Part shown: positions 15,260-25,460 of the stretch, piece by piece | How the letters are laid out: each line of letters opens with the position of its first letter | How positions within the stretch are numbered: position 1 is the first letter of the stretch | Source of the DNA: Streptomyces niger | Lineage (GTDB): Bacteria; Actinomycetota; Actinomycetes; Streptomycetales; Streptomycetaceae | Length of the DNA: 64,000 nt | Direction of reading: 5' to 3' | Assembly (NCBI RefSeq): GCF_000718305.1 | Contig: NZ_JOFQ01000011.1 | Location: forward strand, 186,001 to 250,000 | Program-made: the position numbers and the translations under genes | Notes under the pieces: generated by a model | Databases searched by the model: none | The model's input: only the letters and a program-made list of their open reading frames with translations | What the model was told of the DNA's origin: nothing

Positions 15260-17961
15260 CGGTCCCCTCCGATCAGGGTGAGGAAGGCGTCCTCCAGGCG
15301 GCGGTGCGGCCCGACGCGCTCCACCCGTACGTCCAGCCGCAGGAGTTCGGCGAGCAGTTCCGGGGTGCCGGCCGTGCCGTCGAGGCGGACCAGCAGCCCG
15401 TCGTCGCCCGCGGCGGCCGAAGCGACGAACGGCAGCGCCACCACCTTCTCCACCACCCCCGCGGGCACCGGCTCCGCCGTGCCGATCAGCAGCGTGTCGC
15501 CGCTCCCGACGATCTCGGCGACCGGGCCCGCCTGCACCAGCCGGCCGCGGTCCATCACGACCAGATCCGTACAGGTCTGCTCGACCTCGGCCAGCAGGTG
15601 ACTGGAGACGATCACGGTGCGGCCCTCCGCCGCGTAGCGGATCATCACGTCCCGCATCTCGCGGATCTGCGGCGGGTCCAGCCCGTTGGTCGGCTCGTCC
15701 AGGATGAGCAGGTCCGGCAGGCCGAGCATCGCCTGCGCGATGGCGAGCCGCTGCCGCATGCCCTGCGAGTACGTACGCACCGCGCGCTGCAGCGCCTCGC
15801 CCAGTCCGGCGATCCGCAGCGCCTCCTCGATGTGCGCGTCCTCGGCCGGGCGGCCGGTGGCCCGCCAGTACAGGTCCAGGTTCTCCCGGCCCGTCAGATG
15901 CGGCAGGAAACCCGCGCCCTCGACGAACGCGCCGACCCGGGAGAGGACCGGCGCGCCCGGCCGCACCGCGTGCCCGAACACCCGGATCTCGCCCTCGTCC
16001 GGCGTGATCAGCCCCATCAGCATCCGCAGCGTGGTGGTCTTGCCCGCACCGTTCGGCCCGAGCAGCCCGAGCACCTGACCGCGCTCCACGCCGAAGGTCA
16101 GGTCCTGTACGGCGTACCGGTCCTCGGCACCCGCGTACTTCTTCGTCAGGCCCGTGATCCGCAGCGGCACGTCCGCCAGGTCGGGGTCGGGCGCGGGCGG
16201 CGTGGTGCGGCGGCGCCCGGTGAGCAGCAGCGCGGCGGCGATCAGTACGGCCGCGAGCGGCAGGCCCCACACCCACCAGGGCAGCGAGGTCGGGGCGGTG
16301 TGCACGCCGGGCGCGGTCGGCACGCTCAGCGCGTTCTCGCCGGCGAGCCCGACCTGGTACACGGCCGGCTCGGCGGGCGAGGCGTACGCCATGTCGGTGG
16401 CGGACACCACCAGCCGCATCCGGTGTCCGGCGGCGAACTCGTGGTCGACGGCCGGCAGCCGGACGGAGACCGTACGGCCGTCCTTCGCGCCCGTCACCCG
16501 CAGCGGCGTGACGAGCTGATGCGGCAGCAACTGGGTCCGCCCGTCCGGACCGACGTCGTAGACCTTGGCGAACAGCACGGCCTCGTCGTGGTCGCTGCGC
16601 ACCCGGATCTTCGCCGTGGGCGAGCCGGTGACCTGCACGGCGCTCTTCAGCGCCGCGGACTCGAACCGGGCGTACTGGCCGGGGAAGTCCAGCGCCGGGC
16701 CGTTGCCCAGCGCGCTGAGGCTGCCGAGGGCCGCGCCGATGCCGGGTACGGAGGAGATGGCGGGCGGGTCGCCGCCCGCGGGGTTGGCGAGGGTCTGCTC
16801 GCGGCCGGCGAGCGGCACGGACCGCGGGTCGCCGCGCAGCCCCGGGTAGCTGTCGCCGCTCGCGCCGCGCAGCCGCGCGGCGCCGTCGGCGGCGTTCACG
16901 CCCCCGGCGCGGCTGATCCGGAACGCCGGGCCGGTGTCGGTGGCGCGCTCCTTCTTCAGGTAGCGGGCGAACCAGTCCTCCGTACGCGTCAGGACCCGGG
17001 ACTCCTCGCGGTTGCCGCCGTCGTGGCCGCCCTCGATCCAGTCCACCGCGACCGGCGCGCCGTTCTTCTTCAGCGCCCGTGCCATCTCGTCGGCCTGGCC
17101 GAGCGGGAAGAGCGAGTCGGACTGGCCCTGGGAGATCAGGGTAGGCACCTTGATCTCGTCGGCGATCGCCTTCGGGCTGCGGCTCTCCAGCATCTTCCGG
17201 GCCGCCGCGTCCGGGCGGCCGGAGACCGCGACCCGCTCGTACATCCGGCACAGCTGCGCCTCGAAACGGTGGCAGGCCACGCCGCGCGCCGGATTGGGCA
17301 CGGTGGTGGTGACGGGCGCCGAGCCGGTGGTGAAGAAGTAACCGGCCCACAGCTTCTTGAACACCCCGTCGGGGAACAGCGCGTCGGCGAGGTTCCAGTA
17401 CGTGATCTGGGGCGCGATGGCGTCCACGCGGTGGTCGTGGCCGGCCGTGAGCAGCGCGATGGCGCCGCCGTACGAGGCGCCGGTCATCCCGACGCGCGGG
17501 TCGCCGGGCTTGTCCAGCTGCACCTCGGGACGTTTCGCCAGCCAGTCGATGAGGTGGCTGACGTCGGCGACCTCGCCCTTCGGGTCGTTCAGGCCGATCT
17601 TGCCGGTGGAGTGCCCGAAGCCGCGCGCCGACCAGGTGAGGACGGCGTACCCGGCCCGCGCGAGCTGCCGGGCCTGGCCGGCGGCCGCGGCCTTGCTCGC
17701 GCCGAAGCCGTGGCCGACCAGCACGGCGGGCCGGCGCCCTGAGGTCGCCGTGCTGGTGAAGTAGGAGGTGTCGATCCGGACGGTGGACTTGCTGCCGGGC
17801 TTCTCCGGCAGCGTCAGGACGTGGTCCTCGCGGTGCACCGCGGGGGCCGCGTCGTCGGACGCGGCGACGGCCGCCCACGAGCCGCCGCCGAGCAGGGCGC
17901 CCAGCACGGCCACGAGCGCGACCAGTCGCCGGCCACGCGGCCGGGGAACCTTCAGAGCCAT
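15256..17961 (-). CDS. Alpha/beta hydrolase fused to ABC transporter ATPase
   Basis: A 901-residue two-part protein. After an N-terminal signal/anchor (RRLVALVAVLGALLGGGSWAA) comes an S15/CocE-type alpha/beta hydrolase, with nucleophile Ser163 in GASYGG, Asp282 in QGQSDSLFP and His313 in EGGHDGG. A beta-rich galactose-binding-like domain extends to about 545. A membrane helix at 561-580 leads to a complete ABC ATPase: Walker A GPNGAGKT (635-642), signature YSQGMRQR (731-738), Walker B LLILDEPTNGLD (751-762). The hydrolase should lie outside and the ATPase inside, joined by one helix. ATG 17961 follows AGGGTG; GTG 17970 and ATG 17988 are alternatives. No frameshift is visible across the junction. 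Confidence 0.88.
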   Translation of the reverse strand: MALKVPRPRGRRLVALVAVLGALLGGGSWAAVAASDDAAPAVHREDHVLTLPEKPGSKSTVRIDTSYFTSTATSGRRPAVLVGHGFGASKAAAAGQARQLARAGYAVLTWSARGFGHSTGKIGLNDPKGEVADVSHLIDWLAKRPEVQLDKPGDPRVGMTGASYGGAIALLTAGHDHRVDAIAPQITYWNLADALFPDGVFKKLWAGYFFTTGSAPVTTTVPNPARGVACHRFEAQLCRMYERVAVSGRPDAAARKMLESRSPKAIADEIKVPTLISQGQSDSLFPLGQADEMARALKKNGAPVAVDWIEGGHDGGNREESRVLTRTEDWFARYLKKERATDTGPAFRISRAGGVNAADGAARLRGASGDSYPGLRGDPRSVPLAGREQTLANPAGGDPPAISSVPGIGAALGSLSALGNGPALDFPGQYARFESAALKSAVQVTGSPTAKIRVRSDHDEAVLFAKVYDVGPDGRTQLLPHQLVTPLRVTGAKDGRTVSVRLPAVDHEFAAGHRMRLVVSATDMAYASPAEPAVYQVGLAGENALSVPTAPGVHTAPTSLPWWVWGLPLAAVLIAAALLLTGRRRTTPPAPDPDLADVPLRITGLTKKYAGAEDRYAVQDLTFGVERGQVLGLLGPNGAGKTTTLRMLMGLITPDEGEIRVFGHAVRPGAPVLSRVGAFVEGAGFLPHLTGRENLDLYWRATGRPAEDAHIEEALRIAGLGEALQRAVRTYSQGMRQRLAIAQAMLGLPDLLILDEPTNGLDPPQIREMRDVMIRYAAEGRTVIVSSHLLAEVEQTCTDLVVMDRGRLVQAGPVAEIVGSGDTLLIGTAEPVPAGVVEKVVALPFVASAAAGDDGLLVRLDGTAGTPELLAELLRLDVRVERVGPHRRLEDAFLTLIGGDR

Positions 17962-18006
17962 GTCGTTCACCCTACGGGGGTGCCCCATGATCTCCGGGTC
18001 AGCCCT

Positions 18007-18043
18007 GTGACCTGGCGCTCAGCTCTGTGAACCGCCAGGTCAC
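18007..18043 (-). terminator. Terminator hairpin overlapping a stop codon
   Basis: GTGACCTGGCG pairs perfectly with CGCCAGGTCAC (11 bp) across 15 bases. On the minus strand the first arm contains the stop codon of the gene ending at 18040. It separates that gene from the hydrolase-ATPase gene. Confidence 0.75.
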
Positions 18044-19347
18044 CCCTGCGGCGGACCGAAACCGCCGCCCGGCGGAGCGGGCGGAACGGGCGGCGCCGGC
18101 GGCGCACCGTACGGCGCCTGCGGCGCCTGCGGCGGTGCCGGAGGGGCCTGCGGGGCCTGCACCGGCGGGGCCTGCGGGGGCATGGCGGGCGGGCCGAAAC
18201 CGGGGGCCGGGGCAGCGGGCGGACCGTAGCCGGGCTGCGGCTGTGCCGGCGGTGCGTATCCGGGCTGGGGCTGCGGGTGGGCGGGCTGTGCGTAGCCCGG
18301 CTGCGGGTGTCCGGGCTGCGGGTGGCCCGGCGCGCCGTACGGCTGCCCGCCCGGCATCCCGAAGGGCGCCGCCCCCGGCATGCCCGGCTGCGCGGGCGGA
18401 TACCACTCGTCGGCGACGGGCAGGCCGCGCCGGCCCATCACGACCAGCAGCGCGACCGACCCGGCGAATTCGAGCACGATCTGGGTGTGGCTCAGCAGCA
18501 CCGGGAAGGCCGGGCCCTGCTGGACTGTGAAGAAGATGCCGTACCGCAGCAGGGCGATGGCCGTGAGGAGCGTGAGGGGCAGCAGTACGCACGCCATCCC
18601 CAGCGCCAGGCCGCGCGCGGACACCGCGCGCGTGAGGCACAGCACCGCGCCGAGCGCGGCCAGCACGAGCAGGACCACGGAGTTCCAGCCCGACGACACG
18701 CTCATCAGCGCGGGCAGGCTGCCGTGCCCGAGGTAGAGCACCTCCAGCATGACGGGCCGGTACTGCGTGAGCGCGTAGACGTTCCAGGTCGCGGAGCACA
18801 GCGCGCTGACGCCGAGCACCACGGCCCCGGTCACCGCCGCGGCCTTCGCCGGGCGCATCGGCGGATCGCTGGGCGTGCGGGTGGGCCAGCGCCGCATACC
18901 GGAGAGCAGCACCACGCCGCATGCGAGGGCGAACAGGAGGACGAAGGCGCTGGTGACGAAGACGCCTTCGAAGAGGCCGCTGCTGGTGTCCACTTCGCCG
19001 AGGAACCAGCGGTTGTCGCCGGTGTGCTGGCCGGTGCTGACGAAGACCTGGAGCGAGGAGGTGAACGTCAGCGTCGTCGCCGTGGCCAGGAGGCCGCCCG
19101 CCGCCCGCGCCCCGGTGAACGCCGCCCAGACCGCGGCGGTCTGCACGATCGCGAGCATGAACGTGTAGAGGTCGGTCGCCATGATCGTGCCCCGCGACCC
19201 GACGCCCGTCCAGGCGTTCCAGAGCCCGTCGAGCCCGTGCTCACCGACGTCGATCGCCATCCATGTGGCGCTGTTCAGCAAGAAGAGCGTGCAGAACACC
19301 CCCGCGGTGATCCGCGCCCCCTTGCTGAGGACCGTACTGTGCGGCAT
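18040..19347 (-). CDS. Polytopic membrane protein with Pro/Gln/Tyr-rich tail
   Basis: A 435-residue protein. About eight hydrophobic helices occupy residues 10-310, among them FCTLFLLNSATWMAIDVG, AAAVTGAVVLGVSALCSA and VLLVLAALGAVLCL. The last 120 residues are a cytosolic low-complexity tail of PGYAQPAHPQPQPGY-type repeats and APQAPP runs. I recognise no domain. Such tails occur on several streptomycete membrane proteins and may form assemblies. It is transcribed alone, upstream of the hydrolase-ATPase gene, and a hairpin terminates it. The start at 19347 gives MPHSTVLSKGARITAGV, a normal short cytosolic N-terminus. Confidence 0.75.
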   Translation of the reverse strand: MPHSTVLSKGARITAGVFCTLFLLNSATWMAIDVGEHGLDGLWNAWTGVGSRGTIMATDLYTFMLAIVQTAAVWAAFTGARAAGGLLATATTLTFTSSLQVFVSTGQHTGDNRWFLGEVDTSSGLFEGVFVTSAFVLLFALACGVVLLSGMRRWPTRTPSDPPMRPAKAAAVTGAVVLGVSALCSATWNVYALTQYRPVMLEVLYLGHGSLPALMSVSSGWNSVVLLVLAALGAVLCLTRAVSARGLALGMACVLLPLTLLTAIALLRYGIFFTVQQGPAFPVLLSHTQIVLEFAGSVALLVVMGRRGLPVADEWYPPAQPGMPGAAPFGMPGGQPYGAPGHPQPGHPQPGYAQPAHPQPQPGYAPPAQPQPGYGPPAAPAPGFGPPAMPPQAPPVQAPQAPPAPPQAPQAPYGAPPAPPVPPAPPGGGFGPPQG

Positions 19348-19534
19348 CTCGCCCCCGTCTTTCCTTCATGTCGTGCATGTCGTGCCGTGTGCCGTGTGCT
19401 GCGTCCCCCGCGAGCGATGCCGGACCGCCCGCCGCGGCGCTCGCGCACCGTAGCGGATCTGTACACCCTGTGTGCCCCGCAAGTACAACTGAAAGAGGGG
19501 TCCGGCGCCGCATCCGGGCCGCGGGGGAGGCTCC

Positions 19535-20767
19535 ATGCGTTCCATCGCCATTGTCGGGGCAGGGCAGGCCGGGCTGCAGCTGGCCCACGGTCTGCTCGCC
19601 GAAGGGTACGACGTCACCGTGGTCTCGGGCCGCACGCCGGAGCAGATCCGCTCCGGCCGGGTGATGTCGACACAGATCATGTTCGGCCCGGCGCTGGGCC
19701 TCGAACGGGCCGCGGGCCTCAACGCCTGGGACGGCAAGGCCCCCGGCATCACCGCGCTGCAGGCCACCGTCTGGGAACCACCGGGCACGCCCGCACTGCG
19801 CTTCACCGGCCGCTTCGACGACGAAGCGCAATCCGTCGACCAGCGGGTGAAGATGGCGGACTGGCTCGACCTGTACGAGGCGCGCGGCGGCCGGGTGGAG
19901 TACGGCGCGGCCGACGCCCGGCGGCTGGCCGCCCTGGCCGCCTCGCACGACCTGACGCTGGTGGCCGCGGGCCGCGGCGACCTCGCCCGGCTCTTCCCCC
20001 GGAACCCGGCCCGCTCCCCCTACGACCGGCCGCAACGCTCCCTGGCCTGCATCTACCTGTACGGCGTCGGCCATCCGCCGGAGTACCCGGCACCGCAGGC
20101 CCGCTCCCACCTCACGTCCGAGGCCGGGGAGTTGTTCGTGATCCCCGCCCTCACCACGGGCGGGCTGTGCGACATCGTGTTCTTCGAAGGGCTGCCGGGC
20201 GGCCCCTTCGACTGCTGGCAGGACCGCCCGGACCCGGACGGCTGCCTGACGCGCACGCTGGGCCTGCTGCGCCGGTACGCGCCCGTGGAGTACGAGCTGT
20301 GCCGCAACGCCGAGCCGACCGACGCCCGCTGCACCCTCTACGGCGCGGTCACGCCGACGGTGCGCCACCCGGTCGTCGAGGCCGCGCCGGGCCGCCACGT
20401 CCTGGGCATGGCGGACACGGTCGTCGTCAACGACCCGGTCACCGGCCAGGGGTCGAACAACGCGGCCCGCTGCGCCGCCCGCTACCTCCGCGCCATCAAG
20501 GAGCGCGGCGACGCCCCCTTCGACCGGCCCTGGATGGAGCGCACCTTCGAGACCTTCTGGGACCACGCGCAGTACGCCACGGAGTTCACCAACGCCATGC
20601 TCCAGCCGCCCCCGGACCACGTACGACGGCTGCTGGCGGCCGCCGCCCACTGCCCGGCCGTCGCCCACCGCTTCGTCAACGGCTACGCCGACCCCGCCGA
20701 CTTCCGCCACTGGCTCACCGACCCGGACGCCGCGGCGTCCTACCTGGCGGAGATCCGCGCCCCGTGA
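19535..20767 (+). CDS. Styrene/indole monooxygenase-like flavoprotein (StyA type)
   Basis: A 410-residue single-component FAD protein. It opens with the dinucleotide-binding IAIVGAGQAGLQLAHGL, continues with VMSTQIMFGPALGLERA, and has DPVTGQGSNNAARCA near 310-325, the second FAD contact of group E flavoprotein monooxygenases. These enzymes epoxidise styrene or oxidise indole with reduced FAD from a separate reductase (StyB). No flavin reductase gene is next to it, so reduced flavin must come from elsewhere. The ATG follows GGGGGAGGCTCC. The natural substrate is unknown. Confidence 0.85.
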   Translation: MRSIAIVGAGQAGLQLAHGLLAEGYDVTVVSGRTPEQIRSGRVMSTQIMFGPALGLERAAGLNAWDGKAPGITALQATVWEPPGTPALRFTGRFDDEAQSVDQRVKMADWLDLYEARGGRVEYGAADARRLAALAASHDLTLVAAGRGDLARLFPRNPARSPYDRPQRSLACIYLYGVGHPPEYPAPQARSHLTSEAGELFVIPALTTGGLCDIVFFEGLPGGPFDCWQDRPDPDGCLTRTLGLLRRYAPVEYELCRNAEPTDARCTLYGAVTPTVRHPVVEAAPGRHVLGMADTVVVNDPVTGQGSNNAARCAARYLRAIKERGDAPFDRPWMERTFETFWDHAQYATEFTNAMLQPPPDHVRRLLAAAAHCPAVAHRFVNGYADPADFRHWLTDPDAAASYLAEIRAP

Positions 20768-20903
20768 CCGACGCCCGCGAGGACACCGGTCGACGAGCCG
20801 GTCGACGAACGGTGGCGGGCCTGGCGGTCGGCGAAGGGGGGCGGGCCCTGGCGGTCGGCGAAGGGGGGCGGGCCTGCCGGTTCGCACCGGCGGGGCCCGT
20901 CAG

Positions 20904-20971
20904 CTCGTCCGGCGTCGGCTCTCGTCCGGCGTCGGCTCTCGTCCGGCGTCGGCTCTCGTCAGGCGTCGGTT
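20904..20971. repeat. 17-bp tandem repeat, 4 units
   Basis: Four 17-bp units CTCGTCCGGCGTCGGCT lie between convergent genes, with broken copies continuing to about 21012. A separate 28-bp duplication built on CTGGCGGTCGGCGAAGGGG occurs at about 20818-20875. No gene is present between 20768 and 21017. Confidence 0.8.
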
Positions 20972-21017
20972 CTCGTCAGCCACCGTCCCTCCTCCGGCGT
21001 CGGCTCTCGTCAGGACG

Positions 21018-22511
<1,494 letters not shown>

Positions 22512-22549
22512 GTGCGGGGCCTTTCTGGGGACGAAAGCGTCAGCGGAGG

Positions 22550-24469
22550 TCAGAGGTGGCGGCGGCGTCCGGCCGCCTGGCGGTCGTACTCCTCGCGGGC
22601 GAGCAGCGCCGCCTCGCGCGTCGCGGTCTCGGCAACGGGAACATCCCACCAGGCCTGGGCGGCGGGCGCGCCCGGCACTGTGTCAGCCGTTTCGGTCTCG
22701 ACATAGACACATGTGGGCCGGTCCGAGGCGCGCGCGGCCGCCAGCGCGGACCGCAGTTCGGCCACGGTCGCCGCGCGGATCACGTCCATGCCCAGCGACG
22801 CGGCGTTGGCGGCCAGGTCCACCGGCAGCGGCTCGCCGGTGTAGGTCCCGTCCTTGGCCCGGAAGCGGTACGCCGTGCCGAACCGCTCGGCGCCGGTCTC
22901 CTCCGACAGGCCGCCGATGGAGGCGTAGCCGTGGTTCTGGACGAGGACGAGGTTGATGTTGATGCCCTCCTGGACCGCCGTGACGATCTCGGTGGGCATC
23001 ATCAGGTACGTGCCGTCGCCGACCAGCGCCCACACCGGACGGTCCGGGGCAGCCATCCGCACGCCGATCGCGGCCGGGATCTCGTACCCCATGCAGGAGT
23101 AGCCGTACTCCAGGTGGTACTGACGACGGGACCGGGCGCGCCACAGCTTGTGCAGGTCGCCGGGGAGCGAGCCGGCCGCATTGATGATCACGTCGTCGTC
23201 GCCGACGGTCGCGTCCAGCAGTCCGAGCACCTGCGTCTGGCTGGGCCGCGCATCCTCCGGCCCGGTCAGGTACGCGGTGTCGACCAACTGCTCCCATTCG
23301 GCCTTGGCCGCGCCGTACGCCTCTTCGTACGCCCGCTCCACCCGATGCCCGGCGAGCTCCCGGGTCAGCGCCTCAAGTCCCGCGCGGGCGTCCGCGATCA
23401 GCGAGTGCGCGCCGAGCTTGTGGGAGTCGAAGGAGGCGATGTTGAGGTTGACGAAGCGCACGCCGGGGCGGGCGAAGAGCGTCGCGGAGGCGGTGGTGAA
23501 GTCGGAGTAGCGGGTGCCGACCCCGATGATCAGGTCCGCCTCCCGGGCCAGCGCGTCCGCGGTCGCGGTGCCGGTGTGCCCGATACCGCCCACGTCGGCC
23601 GGGTGGTCGTACCGCAACGAGCCCTTGCCGGCCTGGGTGGAGGCGACCGGGACGCCGGTGGCGTCGGCGAACGCGCGCAGGGCGTCCTCGGCCTCGGAGT
23701 GGTGGATGCCGCCGCCCGCGATCAGCAGCGGTCGCTCGGCGGAGCGGATGGCGTGCACGGCCTCCGCCAGCGCACCGGCGTCCGGCTGCGGCCGGGTGAC
23801 GTGCCAGACCCGGTCGGCGAAGAACTCCTCGGGCCAGCCGAACGCCTCGGCCTGCACGTCCTGCGGGAGGGCCAGGGTGACCGCACCGGTCTCGACCGGG
23901 TCGGCGAGCACCCGCATGGCCTGCATGGCCGCCGGGATCAGCGCCTCGGGACGGCTGATCCGGTCGAAGTAGCGGGAGACGGGGCGCAGCGCGTCGTTGA
24001 CGGAGACGTCGCCCGCGTACGTCACCTCCAGCTGCTGGAGCACGGGCTCGGCCGGGCGCGTGGCGAAGGTGTCGCCGGGCAGCAGCAGGACCGGCAGGCG
24101 GTTGACGGTGGCCAGCGCCGCGCCGGTGACGAGGTTGGTGGCGCCGGGGCCGATGGAGGTGGTGACGGCCTGCGCGGAGAGCCGGTCGGACTGTCGGGCG
24201 TACCCGACGGCGGCGTGCACCATGGCCTGCTCGTTGCGGCCCTGGAGGTACGGCATCCCCGGGGACTCGGAGCCGGCCCCCCGCTCGTAGGCCGCGGGCT
24301 GGGACTCCAGCAGCGCCTGGCCGAGCCCGGCGACGTTGCCGTGACCGAAGATGCCCCAGGTGGCGGCGATCAGGCGGTGCCGTACGCCGTCCCGCTCGGT
24401 GTACTGGTGGGCGAGGAACTCGACCAGGGCCTGCGCGACCGTGAGGCGGCGCGTCGTCGGGGCGGTCAT
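22550..24469 (-). CDS. iolD: 3D-(3,5/4)-trihydroxycyclohexane-1,2-dione hydrolase
   Basis: A 639-residue thiamine-diphosphate enzyme. The N-terminal domain has WGIFGHGNVAGLGQAL with a catalytic-type Glu shortly after. The middle domain contains LLIAGGGIHHSEAEDALRAF. The C-terminal ThDP motif starts at GDGTYLMMPTEIVTAVQ and ends VLVQNHG. IolD opens the ring of the diketo inositol intermediate to give 5-deoxy-D-glucuronate. Its ATG overlaps the iolB stop by 4 bp, showing coupling. Length is normal and no key residue seems lost. Confidence 0.93.
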   Translation of the reverse strand: MTAPTTRRLTVAQALVEFLAHQYTERDGVRHRLIAATWGIFGHGNVAGLGQALLESQPAAYERGAGSESPGMPYLQGRNEQAMVHAAVGYARQSDRLSAQAVTTSIGPGATNLVTGAALATVNRLPVLLLPGDTFATRPAEPVLQQLEVTYAGDVSVNDALRPVSRYFDRISRPEALIPAAMQAMRVLADPVETGAVTLALPQDVQAEAFGWPEEFFADRVWHVTRPQPDAGALAEAVHAIRSAERPLLIAGGGIHHSEAEDALRAFADATGVPVASTQAGKGSLRYDHPADVGGIGHTGTATADALAREADLIIGVGTRYSDFTTASATLFARPGVRFVNLNIASFDSHKLGAHSLIADARAGLEALTRELAGHRVERAYEEAYGAAKAEWEQLVDTAYLTGPEDARPSQTQVLGLLDATVGDDDVIINAAGSLPGDLHKLWRARSRRQYHLEYGYSCMGYEIPAAIGVRMAAPDRPVWALVGDGTYLMMPTEIVTAVQEGININLVLVQNHGYASIGGLSEETGAERFGTAYRFRAKDGTYTGEPLPVDLAANAASLGMDVIRAATVAELRSALAAARASDRPTCVYVETETADTVPGAPAAQAWWDVPVAETATREAALLAREEYDRQAAGRRRHL

Positions 24470-25404
24470 CGGGGGTCTCCTGCCGGTGCGCTGTAGAGGG
24501 GGAGGCGGGGGTCGACGGGCTGCTCGGGCCAGGTGCCCCGGATCCAGCCGTGGTCCGGGTGGTCGCAGATGAGCCACTCGCGGGTCTCGCCGGGGCCCGC
24601 CATGACGTTGAGGTAGTACATGTCGTGGCCGGGCGCCGCGATGGAGGGGCCGTGCCAGCCGTCGGGGATGAGGACGACGTCGCCGCCGCGGACCTCGGCG
24701 AGCACGTCGGTGTCCCGGCCGTTGCCGGAGGGCGACACGCGCTGGTAGCCGAGGCCGGGCCGGGCGGTGCCGTCCTCGCCGACCACCTCCGCGATCTCGA
24801 AGTAGTAGATCTCCTCCAGCTCGGACTCCTCGCCCGGGCGGCACTCGTCGTGCTTGTGCGGCGGATAGGAGGACCAGTTGCCACCGGGAGTGAGGACCTC
24901 GACGGCGATGAGCTTGTCGCACTCGAAACCGTGGTCACCATCGCCTCCGGCGGGGGCCGCGGCTGCGAAGTTGTTGACCTGGCGGGAGCAGTTGCCCGTG
25001 CCACGCAGCTCGACGGGGACGGACGATGCGGGGCCGTAGCGGGCCGGGAGCCGGCGCTCGCAGCGGGCGCCGGTGAGCGCGAAGCGGCCGCCGGACTCGC
25101 TGGTGATGCCCACGTGCGCGTCGCGCGGTACGTAGGCGAAGTCCGTGACGCCGCTGAAGACGCTCTCCCGGCCGGTCAGCGCGAACTCCTCGCCGGAATC
25201 GACCGCCACCGTGCACCCGCCGGACAGCGGCAGCACGATCCACTCGCTGTCGCCGGTCGGGAAGGAATGGTGGCCACCGGGCGGGAGTTCGAGGACGCGG
25301 AGGGAGGAGTACCCCCAGCCGGCGTTCTTGGGATGGATGTCGAGGGCGTACGGGCCGTCGGCGGCGGTGCCGGCCGGGCGGTGGAAGCGGGATTCGGCGT
25401 TCAT
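24466..25404 (-). CDS. iolB: 5-deoxy-glucuronate isomerase
   Basis: A 312-residue bicupin. HRPAGT near the start, IVLPLSGGCTVAV in the first cupin, and the metal-site YPPHKHDE followed by LEEIYYFEI in the second cupin are hallmarks of IolB; the last two carry the His and Glu ligands. It isomerises 5-deoxy-D-glucuronate to 2-deoxy-5-keto-D-gluconate for IolC. It overlaps iolD by 4 bp and lies 56 bp downstream of the aldolase-like gene. That short gap contains TGTGGACAA (25446-25454), identical in complement to the streptomycete DnaA box. ATG 25404 has AGGAGA upstream. Confidence 0.92.
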   Translation of the reverse strand: MNAESRFHRPAGTAADGPYALDIHPKNAGWGYSSLRVLELPPGGHHSFPTGDSEWIVLPLSGGCTVAVDSGEEFALTGRESVFSGVTDFAYVPRDAHVGITSESGGRFALTGARCERRLPARYGPASSVPVELRGTGNCSRQVNNFAAAAPAGGDGDHGFECDKLIAVEVLTPGGNWSSYPPHKHDECRPGEESELEEIYYFEIAEVVGEDGTARPGLGYQRVSPSGNGRDTDVLAEVRGGDVVLIPDGWHGPSIAAPGHDMYYLNVMAGPGETREWLICDHPDHGWIRGTWPEQPVDPRLPLYSAPAGDPR

Positions 25405-25460
25405 GACGTCAAGTCTCCTACTGATCACTGAAGGTGACAGATGCCTGTGGACAACTTCGG

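Noticed and set aside
14384..17878. A 1164-codon minus-strand frame covering the permease and running upstream
   Set aside because: Only its last 291 codons are the permease; the rest is the hydrolase-ATPase gene in the wrong frame.
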